Assembly: GCF_021538895.1 (NCBI RefSeq)
Contig: NZ_JADDRL010000105.1
Coordinates: 1 to 32,694, forward strand
Source: Streptomyces olivochromogenes
Lineage (GTDB): Bacteria > Actinomycetota > Actinomycetes > Streptomycetales > Streptomycetaceae
Reading direction: 5' to 3'
Length of the DNA: 32,694 nt
Shown here: positions 6,594-16,700 of the stretch, in pieces
How the letters are laid out: the number at the start of each line of letters is the position of its first letter
Numbering within the stretch: the stretch's first letter is position 1
The notes under the pieces: generated by a model
Databases searched by the model: none
Told to the model about the DNA's origin: nothing
What the model saw: the letters and a program-made list of their open reading frames with translations, nothing else
Translations under genes and position numbers: made by a program

Positions 6594-7445
6594 GTGGCGG
6601 GCCTGGCGAAGGGGCGGCGGTGAGCGGCGGGTCGGCCGAGGGGGCTGCCGTGACCCGCCCGCCCGACGAGGGCGCGGTCGTAAGCGGCGGGTCGGCCGAG
6701 AGGGCGGCGGTGAGTGGTTGGCCTGGCGAGGTGGCGGCGGTGAGTGGCGGGCTTGACGAGGGGGCGGTTGTGCCTGGTGGGTCGGCTGAGGTGGCGGCGG
6801 TGAGCGGCGGGTCGGCCGAGAGGGCGGCGGTGCGTGGCGGGCTCGACGAGGCGGCTGCCGTGACCGGCACGCCCGACGAGGGGGCGGTTGTGCCCGGTGG
6901 GTCCGCTGAGGTGGCGGCGGTGAGCGGCGACTCGGCCGAGACGGCGGCGGTGGGCGGCGGGCCCGACGAAGGCACTGCTGTGACCGGCACGCCCGACGAG
7001 GGGGCGGCCGTGTCCGAGGGGTCGGCCGAGGCGGCGGCGGTGCGCGGTGGTTCAACCGAGGCGACAGCAGGGATCGGCGGGTCCGCCGAGGGGGCTGCCC
7101 TGACCGGCACGCCCGACGAGAACCCGTCCGTGTCCGGCGGGTCCGCCGAGGCGGCGGCGGTGAGTGTTCGCCCGACCGTGGCGGCAGCCGGGACCGGCAC
7201 GCCCAATGAGGCGGTAGCCGGGATCGGCACGCCCGGCGAGGGGGCAGCCGTGACCGGCACGCCCAATGAGGCGGCTGCCGTGACCGGCACGCCCGACGAG
7301 AGCCCGTCCGCGTCCGGCAGGTCCGCCAAGGCGGCAGCGGTGAGTGTCCCTGACAAGAACCCGTCCGCGTCCGGCACGCCCGCCAAGGCGCCAGCGGTGA
7401 GTGTCCCCGACGAAAGCCCGTCCGCGTCCGGCACGCCCGACGAGT
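6590..7445 (+). repeat. About 28 imperfect 30-bp tandem repeats inside the hydratase gene
   Basis: From the start of the second operon gene the DNA is a continuous array of 30-bp units, in frame, each coding a 10-residue unit of the form V-[ST]-G-[GT]-[SP]-[AD]-E-x-A-[AV], for example VSGGSAEGAA and VTGTPDEGAV. Two late units are 9 residues (VSVPDKNPS, VSVPDESPS). The last units shade into SPSASGTPDE before the folded domain. There are no unique spacers, so this is not CRISPR. Confidence 0.93.
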
Positions 7446-8362
7446 TGGGGGCGCGGCTCACGGCGTACGAAGGGCAGGCCGCCGCTCTCGCCTGTTCCGG
7501 TAAGGATCCGGTCAACGTGGCGATGATCCGGCACTGGTGCGAGGCGATGGGGGACACCAACCCGGCGTACGAGGGGCCGGAGGCCGTCGCTCCGCCCACC
7601 ATGCTTCAGGCGTGGACCATGGGCGGACTGTCCGGACACGAGGGCCGCACCGAGACGTTCGACGACCTGTTCGCCCAGCTCGACGAGGCGGGCTGCACCT
7701 CGATCGTCGCCACCGACTGCGAGCAGGAGTACCTGCGGCCGCTGCGGCCGGGGGACGAGGTCACCTTCGACACGGTGATCGAGACGGTGTCGGAGCGGAA
7801 GACGACCAAGCTCGGCACGGGGTACTTCATCACGACCCGCACGGACATACGCGTGGGCGCGGACCTGGTGGGCACCCACCGCTTCCGCGTCCTCAAGTAC
7901 GCCCCGGCGCGCCGCAAGGAGCGGACCCCACGCCCCCGGCGCCCCCGCCCGGTGGTCAACCGGGACAACGCCGGCTTCTGGGAGGGCGTGAGCCGGCAGC
8001 AGCTGCTCATTCAGCGCTGCGCGGACTGCGGCACCCTGCGCCACCCCTGGCTGCCCGGCTGCAACGCGTGCGGCTGCCTGGACTGGGACACCGTCGAGGC
8101 GAGCGGCGAGGGCACGGTCCACTCTTACGTCGTGATGCACCACCCGCCCTTCCCGGCGTTCGACCCTCCCTACGCGGTCGGCCTGATCGAACTGGCCGAG
8201 GGCGTGCGGATGGTGAGCAACGTGGTGGGGGTGCCGTACGACAAGGTGCGCATCGGACTGCCGGTGCGGGTGGAGTTCCGGCGATACGAGGACGGAGCCG
8301 AGGGCGCCGACGGGGACGGGCTGGTCCTGCCGGTCTTCCGGGTCACCGAGGGCGAGGGCTGA
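6590..8362 (+). CDS. chsH2: ChsH2-like MaoC-DUF35 enoyl-CoA hydratase subunit with a long repetitive N-terminal extension
   Basis: A 590-residue product if it starts at GTG 6590, which overlaps the upstream stop. Residues 1 to about 283 are the 10-residue tandem repeats. The usual ChsH2-like protein then begins near LTAYEGQAAALACSGKDPVN: a MaoC hot-dog domain (about 287-440) and a C-terminal DUF35 domain (about 455-590) with a zinc ribbon CADCG...CNACG and an OB fold. In mycobacteria ChsH2 pairs with ChsH1 to hydrate the side-chain enoyl-CoA, and its DUF35 part docks the Ltp2 aldolase; both partners are encoded downstream. Known relatives are a little over 300 residues, so the extension nearly doubles the length. 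Because many in-frame GTG codons have a GAGG-like motif in front, the real start could be any repeat. Confidence 0.85.
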   Translation: MSGGPGEGAAVSGGSAEGAAVTRPPDEGAVVSGGSAERAAVSGWPGEVAAVSGGLDEGAVVPGGSAEVAAVSGGSAERAAVRGGLDEAAAVTGTPDEGAVVPGGSAEVAAVSGDSAETAAVGGGPDEGTAVTGTPDEGAAVSEGSAEAAAVRGGSTEATAGIGGSAEGAALTGTPDENPSVSGGSAEAAAVSVRPTVAAAGTGTPNEAVAGIGTPGEGAAVTGTPNEAAAVTGTPDESPSASGRSAKAAAVSVPDKNPSASGTPAKAPAVSVPDESPSASGTPDELGARLTAYEGQAAALACSGKDPVNVAMIRHWCEAMGDTNPAYEGPEAVAPPTMLQAWTMGGLSGHEGRTETFDDLFAQLDEAGCTSIVATDCEQEYLRPLRPGDEVTFDTVIETVSERKTTKLGTGYFITTRTDIRVGADLVGTHRFRVLKYAPARRKERTPRPRRPRPVVNRDNAGFWEGVSRQQLLIQRCADCGTLRHPWLPGCNACGCLDWDTVEASGEGTVHSYVVMHHPPFPAFDPPYAVGLIELAEGVRMVSNVVGVPYDKVRIGLPVRVEFRRYEDGAEGADGDGLVLPVFRVTEGEG

Positions 8363-8363
8363 C

Positions 8364-9407
8364 ATGGACTTCACGCCCACCCAGGAACAGGACGAGGCCC
8401 GCGCGCTGGCCGCGCGGATCTTCGGCGACCTCGCCACGCCGGAGCGGCTCGCCGGCTGCGGCACCGGCGGTGACCCGGAACTGTGGAAGGCCCTGTGCGG
8501 GGCGGGCCTGGTCGCCGCGGTGGAGGAGCTGGGCCTGCTCGGGCTGGTGCTGCTCCTGGAGGAACAGGGCCGCACGACGGCCCAGGTGCCGTACGCGGCC
8601 ACCTGTGTCCACGGCCTCCTGGCACTCACGGCCCACGGCACCCCGGATCAGCGGGACCGGCTGCTGCCGGGCATCGGCGACGGCTCGGTGGTGGTCAGCG
8701 GGGCGCTCCCGGCACAGGGCGGCGTACGCGCCTCCTCCCAAGGCGAGTTGACCGGCACCGTCCCCGTCGTCCCCTGGCTGCGTGAGGCCACGCACGTCCT
8801 GGTCGCCGACGACCATCGCCGTCTGTGGCTGGCTCCGCTCGGCGAGGGCACCACGGTCACCCCGGTCGAGCTGACCGCACCCTGGTCGGCGGGCCGCCTC
8901 ACCCTGGAGGGCGCCCGCGCGGAACGCATCGGCGAGGAACCGGACCCCGACGGCCCCCACGCCTACGCCGACCACCTGGCCACCGCCCGCGTCGCCTTCG
9001 CCGGGCTCCAGGCCGGCGTGTGCGCGGGGTCGCTCGCGCGGGCCGTGGCGCATGTGAACGGCCGGGAGCAGTTCGGGCGTCCGCTCGCCACGCGGCAGGC
9101 CGTTCAGCTCCGGGCCGCCGACGCCCACCTGGACACCGAGGCGATCCGGGTGACGGCGTACGAGGCGGCCTGGCGGCGGGACGCGGGCCTGCCGTACGCC
9201 ACGCACGCGCTGACCGCCGCCTGGTGGGCGTCCGAGGCGGGCCGGCGGGTGGTGCACGCGGGTCAGCATCTGCACGGCGGCGCGGGCGCCGACCTCGACC
9301 ATCCGGTGCACCGGCACTTCCTGTGGGGGCGCCAGCTGGACGCCTATCTCGGCTGCGGAGCCGAAGTGCTCCAGGAACTGGGGGAGTTGATCGCGAATGG
9401 GGAGTGA
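8364..9407 (+). CDS. Acyl-CoA dehydrogenase, FadE28-like (small igr-type subunit)
   Basis: A 347-residue product starting at ATG 8364, one base after the hydratase stop. It is shorter and more divergent than classic acyl-CoA dehydrogenases: the central FAD-binding sheet is degenerate, while the C-terminal helical domain is clear (NGREQFGRPLATRQAVQLRAAD and QHLHGGAGADLDHPVHRHFLWG). That matches the FadE28 partner of FadE29-type dehydrogenases, whose active sites are built across the two subunits. It is therefore expected to work only as a complex with the 5376-6593 product. Coupled translation and operon order support this. Confidence 0.9.
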   Translation: MDFTPTQEQDEARALAARIFGDLATPERLAGCGTGGDPELWKALCGAGLVAAVEELGLLGLVLLLEEQGRTTAQVPYAATCVHGLLALTAHGTPDQRDRLLPGIGDGSVVVSGALPAQGGVRASSQGELTGTVPVVPWLREATHVLVADDHRRLWLAPLGEGTTVTPVELTAPWSAGRLTLEGARAERIGEEPDPDGPHAYADHLATARVAFAGLQAGVCAGSLARAVAHVNGREQFGRPLATRQAVQLRAADAHLDTEAIRVTAYEAAWRRDAGLPYATHALTAAWWASEAGRRVVHAGQHLHGGAGADLDHPVHRHFLWGRQLDAYLGCGAEVLQELGELIANGE

Positions 9408-9410
9408 GCC

Positions 9411-9824
9411 ATGGCGGTGACGCCGCAGCTGAGGGCGGGCACGGAGCTGCCGCCGCTGGAGATCCCGGTCACGCGCACGCTGATCGTGGCCGGCGCCATC
9501 GCGTCCCGGGACTACCAGGACGTGCACCACGACGCGGAGCTCGCGAGGCGCAGGGGCTCCCCGGACGTGTTCATGAACATCCTGACCACGAACGGCCTGG
9601 TCGGCAGGTACATCACGGACCACTTCGGCCCGACCGCGGTGCTCCGCAAGGTCGCCATCCGGCTCGGGGCGCCCAACTACCCCGGCGACACGATGGTGTT
9701 GACCGGCAGGATCGAGGAGGTGGACGGCGACACCGCCACGGTCCGGGTGGTCGGGGCCAACGGCATCGGCAAGCACGTGACCGGGACGGTGACGGTCACC
9801 GTGCCGACAGGGGGTGCGGGGTGA
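9411..9824 (+). CDS. chsH1: ChsH1-like MaoC-type enoyl-CoA hydratase
   Basis: A 137-residue single hot-dog domain from ATG 9411, three bases after the previous stop. The hydratase motif is visible as RDYQDVHHD, with the catalytic Asp/His pair characteristic of MaoC (R)-hydratases, followed by NILTTNGLVGRYITD. In mycobacteria ChsH1 supplies the catalytic residues and ChsH2 the acyl-CoA pocket of a heterotetramer; the same is inferred here. Its stop overlaps the thiolase start by four bases (GTGA). Confidence 0.92.
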   Translation: MAVTPQLRAGTELPPLEIPVTRTLIVAGAIASRDYQDVHHDAELARRRGSPDVFMNILTTNGLVGRYITDHFGPTAVLRKVAIRLGAPNYPGDTMVLTGRIEEVDGDTATVRVVGANGIGKHVTGTVTVTVPTGGAG

Positions 9825-10987
9825 GCGTACGGACCGGGGACTCGCTCGGCGGACGCGCGGCCGTCGTCGGCATCGGCGCCACGGAGTTCTCCAAGGACTC
9901 GGGCCGCAGCGAACTGCGGCTGGCGGTGGAGGCGGTGCGGGCCGCGCTCGACGACGCCGGGCTGACACCGGGCGACGTGGACGGGATGGTGACGTTCACG
10001 ATGGACACCAGCCCGGAGATCACGGTGGCCCAGGCCTGCGGCATCGGGGAGCTGTCCTTCTTCTCCCGGATCCACTACGGCGGCGGCGCGGCCTGCGCGA
10101 CCGTCCAGCAGGCGGCCCTCGCGGTGGCGACGGGCGTGGCCGAGGTGGTGGTCTGCTACCGGGCGTTCAACGAGCGGTCGGGACGCAGGTTCGGCTCGGG
10201 CGTGCAGCACCGGGAGCCGTCGGCGGAGGGCGCGGCGCTCGGCTGGGTGCTGCCGTTCGGACTGCTCACGCCGGCGTCCTGGGTGGCCATGGCGGCGCAG
10301 CGCTATCTGCACACGTACGGCCTGGGACCGGAGGCGTTCGGGCAGGTGGCCGTCGTGGACCGCAAGTACGCGGCGACCAATCCGGCGGCCTACTTCCACG
10401 GCCGCCCGATCACGCTCGCCGACCACGCGGCTTCGCGCTGGATCGTCGAACCGCTGCGGCTCCTCGACTGCTGCCAGGAGACGGACGGCGGACAGGCCCT
10501 GGTCGTCACCTCGGTGGAGCGGGCCCGCGACCTGCCACACCCGCCCGCCGTGATCGCGGCCGCCGCGCAGGGGGCCGGCCGCGCCCAGGAGCAGATGACC
10601 AGCTTCTACCGCGACGACCTGAGCGGGCTGCCGGAGATGGGCGTGGTGGCCCGCCAGCTGTGGCGCACCTCGGGGCTGGCCCCGGCCGACATCGACGTGG
10701 GCATCCTCTACGACCACTTCACCCCGTTCGTCCTGATGCAGTTGGAGGAGTTCGGGTTCTGCGGCAGGGGGGAGGCGGCGGACTTCGTGGCCGAGGAGCG
10801 GCTGCCGCTGAACACGCACGGGGGACAGCTGGGGGAGGCGTATCTGCACGGGGTGAACGGGATCGCGGAAGGCGTGCGGCAGGTGCGGGGCACGGCGGTG
10901 AACCAGGTGCCCGGGGCGGGCCGGGTCCTGGTGACGGCGGGGACGGGGGTGCCGACGTCGGGGCTGGTTCTTGCGACGGAGGGCTGA
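9821..10987 (+). CDS. ltp2: Ltp2-like thiolase-fold lipid-transfer protein / retro-aldolase
   Basis: A 388-residue product from GTG 9821, overlapping the upstream stop. The thiolase-fold N-terminus is RAAVVGIGATEFSKDSGRSE, and the C-terminal half has YDHFTPF (Tyr297) and LGEAYLHGVNG (Tyr341). In Ltp2-type enzymes two tyrosines at about these places are reported to be catalytic for retro-aldol release of propionyl-CoA, the last step of steroid side-chain shortening, and the enzyme needs the DUF35 domain of ChsH2. The classical thiolase cysteine motif is not evident, which suits an aldolase. It closes the five-gene operon; a weak 5-bp hairpin (about 11009-11024) follows. Confidence 0.9.
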   Translation: MSVRTGDSLGGRAAVVGIGATEFSKDSGRSELRLAVEAVRAALDDAGLTPGDVDGMVTFTMDTSPEITVAQACGIGELSFFSRIHYGGGAACATVQQAALAVATGVAEVVVCYRAFNERSGRRFGSGVQHREPSAEGAALGWVLPFGLLTPASWVAMAAQRYLHTYGLGPEAFGQVAVVDRKYAATNPAAYFHGRPITLADHAASRWIVEPLRLLDCCQETDGGQALVVTSVERARDLPHPPAVIAAAAQGAGRAQEQMTSFYRDDLSGLPEMGVVARQLWRTSGLAPADIDVGILYDHFTPFVLMQLEEFGFCGRGEAADFVAEERLPLNTHGGQLGEAYLHGVNGIAEGVRQVRGTAVNQVPGAGRVLVTAGTGVPTSGLVLATEG

Positions 10988-11133
10988 GTCCTCAGGGTTG
11001 AACCCGTAGGGGGTGCTCTCCCCCGTCCACCTTCAGGAGGTGTAGCCGGCCCCATTCCTACAACCTGAGGCGGACTCTGCTTCGGGACCTGCGGCCGATC
11101 CGCCGAAGCGGGCCCCGCTCATAGCGTGGAGCC

Positions 11134-11721
11134 ATGACCACACCCGTCTGCACCAGCGCTTCGAACGTCGCCACCCCGCAGACCCTCCCTCAGCCTCGAC
11201 TCCGTTCGACGGGGGGGACCTGCACGTACCCGTCGTTCTCCTCGTACGTCCGGGCCCGTCAGCCGGTGCTGCTGCGTACCGCCCGGTCGCTGACCGCGAA
11301 CCCGAGCGACGCGGAGGACCTGCTGCAGACCGCGCTCACCAAGACGTACGTGGCCTGGGAGCGGATCGAGGACCACCGGGCGCTCGACGGCTATGTGCGC
11401 CGGGCCCTGCTGAACACGCGGACCTCGCAGTGGCGCAAGCGCAAGGTCGACGAGTTCGTGTGCGACGAACTGCCCGAGCCGGAGCCCGTGCCCGGCGGGG
11501 ACGACCCGGCGGAGCGCCAGGCGCTGCACGACGCGATGTGGCGGGCGATCACGAGACTTCCCGCGCGGCAGCGGGCGATGGTCGTGCTGCGGTACTACGA
11601 GGATCTGAGCGAGGCTCAGACGGCCGAGGTGCTCGGGGTGTCCGTGGGGACCGTGAAGTCGGCGGTGTCGCGGGCGCTCGGCAAGCTGCGCGAGGATCCC
11701 GAACTCGGACTGGTGATGTAG
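11134..11721 (+). CDS. ECF RNA polymerase sigma factor (SigE-family type)
   Basis: A 195-residue product from ATG 11134. Sigma region 2 is seen in SYVRARQPVLLRTARSLTAN and DAEDLLQTALTKTYVAWERI; sigma region 4 in LPARQRAMVVLRYYEDLSEAQTAEVLGVSVGTVKSAVSRALGKLRE. The organisation matches the small Streptomyces SigE-like family. The first 35 residues are Thr/Pro-rich and of unknown role. No anti-sigma gene is adjacent, so regulation may be transcriptional or by an unlinked factor. The gene sits between the igr-like operon and the acyl-CoA synthetase in the same direction, but 146 bp after the former. Confidence 0.92.
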   Translation: MTTPVCTSASNVATPQTLPQPRLRSTGGTCTYPSFSSYVRARQPVLLRTARSLTANPSDAEDLLQTALTKTYVAWERIEDHRALDGYVRRALLNTRTSQWRKRKVDEFVCDELPEPEPVPGGDDPAERQALHDAMWRAITRLPARQRAMVVLRYYEDLSEAQTAEVLGVSVGTVKSAVSRALGKLREDPELGLVM

Positions 11722-11746
11722 CGAAGGGAACCTGCCTCCCCTAGTG

Positions 11747-11764
11747 ACATACCGAGCGGTATGT
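11747..11764. promoter_or_regulatory. Perfect TetR-type palindrome upstream of the acyl-CoA synthetase
   Basis: ACATACCGAGCGGTATGT is a perfect inverted repeat (7-bp arms, GAGC centre), 58 bp before the GTG start. The CATACCG-type dyad resembles operators of TetR regulators that sense acyl-CoA or phenylacetyl-CoA compounds (PfmR-like, TACCGACCG consensus). It differs from the operator of the igr-like operon, so two regulators are implied. Confidence 0.7.
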
Positions 11765-11822
11765 GCGCAGAATCAGCGCAGCCCTTACTACCGCGTAGGC
11801 AGTGCCGCCCCGGGAGGACTCC

Positions 11823-13478
<1,656 letters not shown>

Positions 13479-13594
13479 GCGACACGGCCTCACGCCGGGT
13501 GAGGTGCTCCACGGCACCCCGCCCGGCGCGGCCCGCGTCACCCCCGTACCGGCACCGACGTGGTCGCCCACACCGGCGCCGGGACCACTGCCCG

Positions 13595-13702
13595 AAGAAG
13601 GCCGCCGCGCTCGCGGGCACCGAGGACTCCGACCGCGCACGCCTGCGGGCCTGGGTCAAGGAGGCGGCCCGCCGCCCTATCGCCCCGAAGCCGGCCGCCT
13701 GA
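13595..13702 (+). other. Possible C-terminal coding relic between convergent genes
   Basis: A 35-codon stretch (KKAAALAGTEDSDRARLRAW...) ending in TGA has strong G/C third positions and a helix-like composition but no start codon or Shine-Dalgarno. It may be the remains of a gene deleted at its 5' side, or chance. The rest of 13479-13720 shows only weak hairpins. Confidence 0.2.
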
Positions 13703-13717
13703 TCATCGGTCGGCCGG
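13691..13717. terminator. Candidate terminator between convergent genes
   Basis: CCGGCCG (13691-13697) pairs with CGGCCGG (13711-13717) across a 13-nt loop, directly before the end of the converging long PAS protein gene. The stem is short, so the call is tentative. Confidence 0.45.
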
Positions 13718-13720
13718 GGC

Positions 13721-16700
13721 CTAGTTGGTGCCGACCCTGGCCAGCAGGTCCACGATCCGGCCCTGTACCTCGGGGCTCGTGGAGCGCTCGGCCAGGAACA
13801 GCACCGTCTCGCCGGAGGCCAGCCGCGGCAGGTCCGCCTGGTCGACGGCCGCCGTGTAGACGACGAGCGGGGTGCGGTTGAGCTGCCCGTTCGCCCGCAG
13901 CCAGTCGATGATCCCGGCCTGCCGACGGTGCACCTGCATCAGGTCCATCACGACCAGGTTCGGCCTGAGCTGCCCGGCCAGCGTCACCGCGTCGGCGTCG
14001 CTCGCTGCCCGCGCGACCTGCATCCCGCGCCGCTCCAGCGTCGAGGTCAGCGCCAGCGCGATCTCCGCGTGCTCCTCGATGAGCAGCACGCGCGGCGGGT
14101 GCTGCTCGCTGTCCCGCGGGGCGAGCGCCTTCAGCAGGACGGCGGGATCGGCGCCGTACGCCGCCTCCCGCGTCGCCTGTCCGAGCCCGGCCGTGACCAG
14201 CACCGGCACCTCCGCCGCCACGGCGGCCTGCCGCAGCGACTGGAGCGCGGTACGGGTGATCGGCCCGGTCAGCGGGTCCACGAACAACGCGGCCGGGAAC
14301 GCCGCGATCTGCGCGTCGACCTCCTCGCGCGAGTGCACGATGACCGGCCGGTAGCCGCGGTCGCTGAGCGCCTGCTGGGTCGTGACGTCCGGGGCGGGCC
14401 ACACCAGCAGCCGCCGCGGGTTGTCCAGCGGCTCCGGCGGCAGCTCGTCGTCCATCGGCTGCGGGCGCGGGGTGTCCGCGATCTCGATCGCGCCGCCCGG
14501 CCCGTCCAGCGGCTCGGGACCCTCGGCGGCGTTCTCGTCCGGGGCGCCTATGGCGTACGACCGTCCGGGGCCCTCAAGGGCCGGGGCCGGCCGGGACTGT
14601 CCGGCCGCCGACGGCTGCGCGGCCGACTGCTCGGTCGGCGGGTGCGGGCGGGCCGCCTGCTCCGGGCGCTGCTCGGTGCGCGCGGCCGGGTCGGGCGGCG
14701 TGCCCAGCTTGCGGCGGCGGCCGGAACCGCTCGACGCATGCGGGGGCGGGGTGGCCGTCGGCTGCTGGACCTGCAGCGCCTGCCTGCTGAACGGCACGCC
14801 CTGGCCCAGCGTCCGCACGCTGATCGCCCGCCCCTGCGTCGAGTTGGGGTCGACGGGCGCGGCGGCCGCGGCCGCCGCCTCGGCGGGCAGCGGCTGGGCA
14901 GCGCGCGACTGCGCGGCGGGGTGCTCCGGCGGCAGCGGGGTGCCGGCGCCGGCGGTGTCGTGCGCGTTCGGGGTGGGAGCCGGCTGGGCCACGGGGGCCT
15001 GACCGGGGGCGTTCTGCTGGGCCGGGACCCCTTGGGGCGGGGTCGCCGGACCGGCCTGCGCCGGGACCGCCTGGCCGGGGGTGACCGGAACGCCGACCGC
15101 CTCCGCGGGGAGCGGCTGGGCGGCCGGGAGCTGACCCGGGGCGGGCTGTCCGGCGTTCTGCCCGGCGTCCTGGCCGGGAAGAGCGGGGGCGACGAGCGCC
15201 TGCGGCGGCACCGGCTGTGCCGGAGCCAACTGCGCCTGAGCCATCTGCGCGGGGACCGGCTGGCCGGGCGCCATCTGCACGCCCTGACCCACGGTGCCCT
15301 GCGCGGGCACGGGAGCACTCGGCAGTGCCTGCGGGGCGGGGGCCGCCGGTGCCACGAGGCCGGGCTGGACCGGCATACCGGCCTGCCCCGCCGGAGCGGC
15401 CTGCACCGGCACCCCCTGGGCGGGCGTGCCCTGTGCCGCAACGGCCTGCCCGGCGGTCTCCTGCGCGGGCACTCCCTGTGCGGGCGTGCCGGACACCTCC
15501 GCCGGCTGGGCCACGGCCCGTCGGCGGCGGCCCGTCGGCGCGCTGGTGGGGTGCGGCTGCGGCGGGGTGTGGTCCTCGGCCTGGTGGTGCGCCACGGCAT
15601 CGTGCCGGCCGTCGTCGACCTGGGAACCACCCGGAAGCGCGATCGGCACACCGTCTGCGGGCACCTGAGCCCGCACCGGAACCTGTCCGGACCCCTGCCC
15701 GTCCACGACCTGGGCACCGGCACTGCCGGCACCGGCCTCGGGCGAGCGATCCGCCTCCGCGGGCGGCAGCGCGAAGACCGTGCGGGCCCCCGCCTCCTGC
15801 GCGGCGGCACGCTCCTGCGCGGCGGCCAGGGCGCGTCGACGGCGCCCGGTCGGCTGCGCGTCGTCGGCCGCGGGGGCCTCGACGGCCTCGTCCGCGGGCG
15901 CGGCGGAACCGACCGCGGGCGCCGCGGGCAGCGCGGGCGGCAGCGCCTGGCGTTCGCCGTTGTCGCGCCGGGCACGCCGCCCGGTCGGTGCGGGCACGCC
16001 CTGCGGCGGTACGGTCCCGCCGAGCCCCGAGCCGACGGCGGCGGTCCCCGCCGCGTGCTCGGCCGCGGTCAGCACGGCACCCTCGGACACACTCTCGTCG
16101 CCTGTGGCGTCCTCGGCCGGCCGGCCGCGTCGCCGTCCCGTGCCGCCGCTGGAGCCCTCGCCGCTCTCGATGGCCACGGGCGCCGGGCCCTCGGCCGCAC
16201 GCCCCCGGCGCCGTCCGGTCGGTACGGGCGCCTCCGCCTCGGCACCGCCGGACTCGCCGGGGACCTCGCTCTCCAGGAAGGCGTCCACGGAGGACCGCCG
16301 GGCCCGCCGCCGTCCGCCACCGGAGGTCTGGTCGGCCGGGGCACTCTCGTCGGGACCGCCCTCGTCGACGGCCGGGGCCGCGTCGACCGCGGGGGCCGGG
16401 GCGGCGACGGCTCCCGCGCCACCGCCCAGCGGCACCTCCAGCACGTACGCGCTGCCGCTCATGCCCGGCACCTCGTGCGTCTGCAGCACACCGCCGTGCG
16501 CCCGCACGATCCCCCGGACGATCGGCTCGTGCACCGGGTCTCCCCCGGCGTACGGACCGCGCACCTCGATGCGGACGACCTCGCCGCGCTGCGCCGCCGC
16601 GACGACGACCGTGTTGTCCATATAACCGCCCGCCGACACGGGCGCGTTGCCGGTGGCGTCGACCCCGGCCACGTCCGCGACGAGATGCGCGAGCGCGGTC

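Noticed and set aside
5073..7055. A 660-codon minus-strand frame opposite the acyl-CoA dehydrogenase and repeat array
   Set aside because: The Pro/Arg repeats are the reverse reading of the tandem array; no start site or domain supports it.
6590..7445. 30-bp periodic repeats considered as a CRISPR array
   Set aside because: Units are contiguous without unique spacers, are diverged and stay in one reading frame; no cas genes are present.
13595..13702. A real small gene before the PAS protein terminator
   Set aside because: No start codon or ribosome site in frame; listed only as a possible relic.
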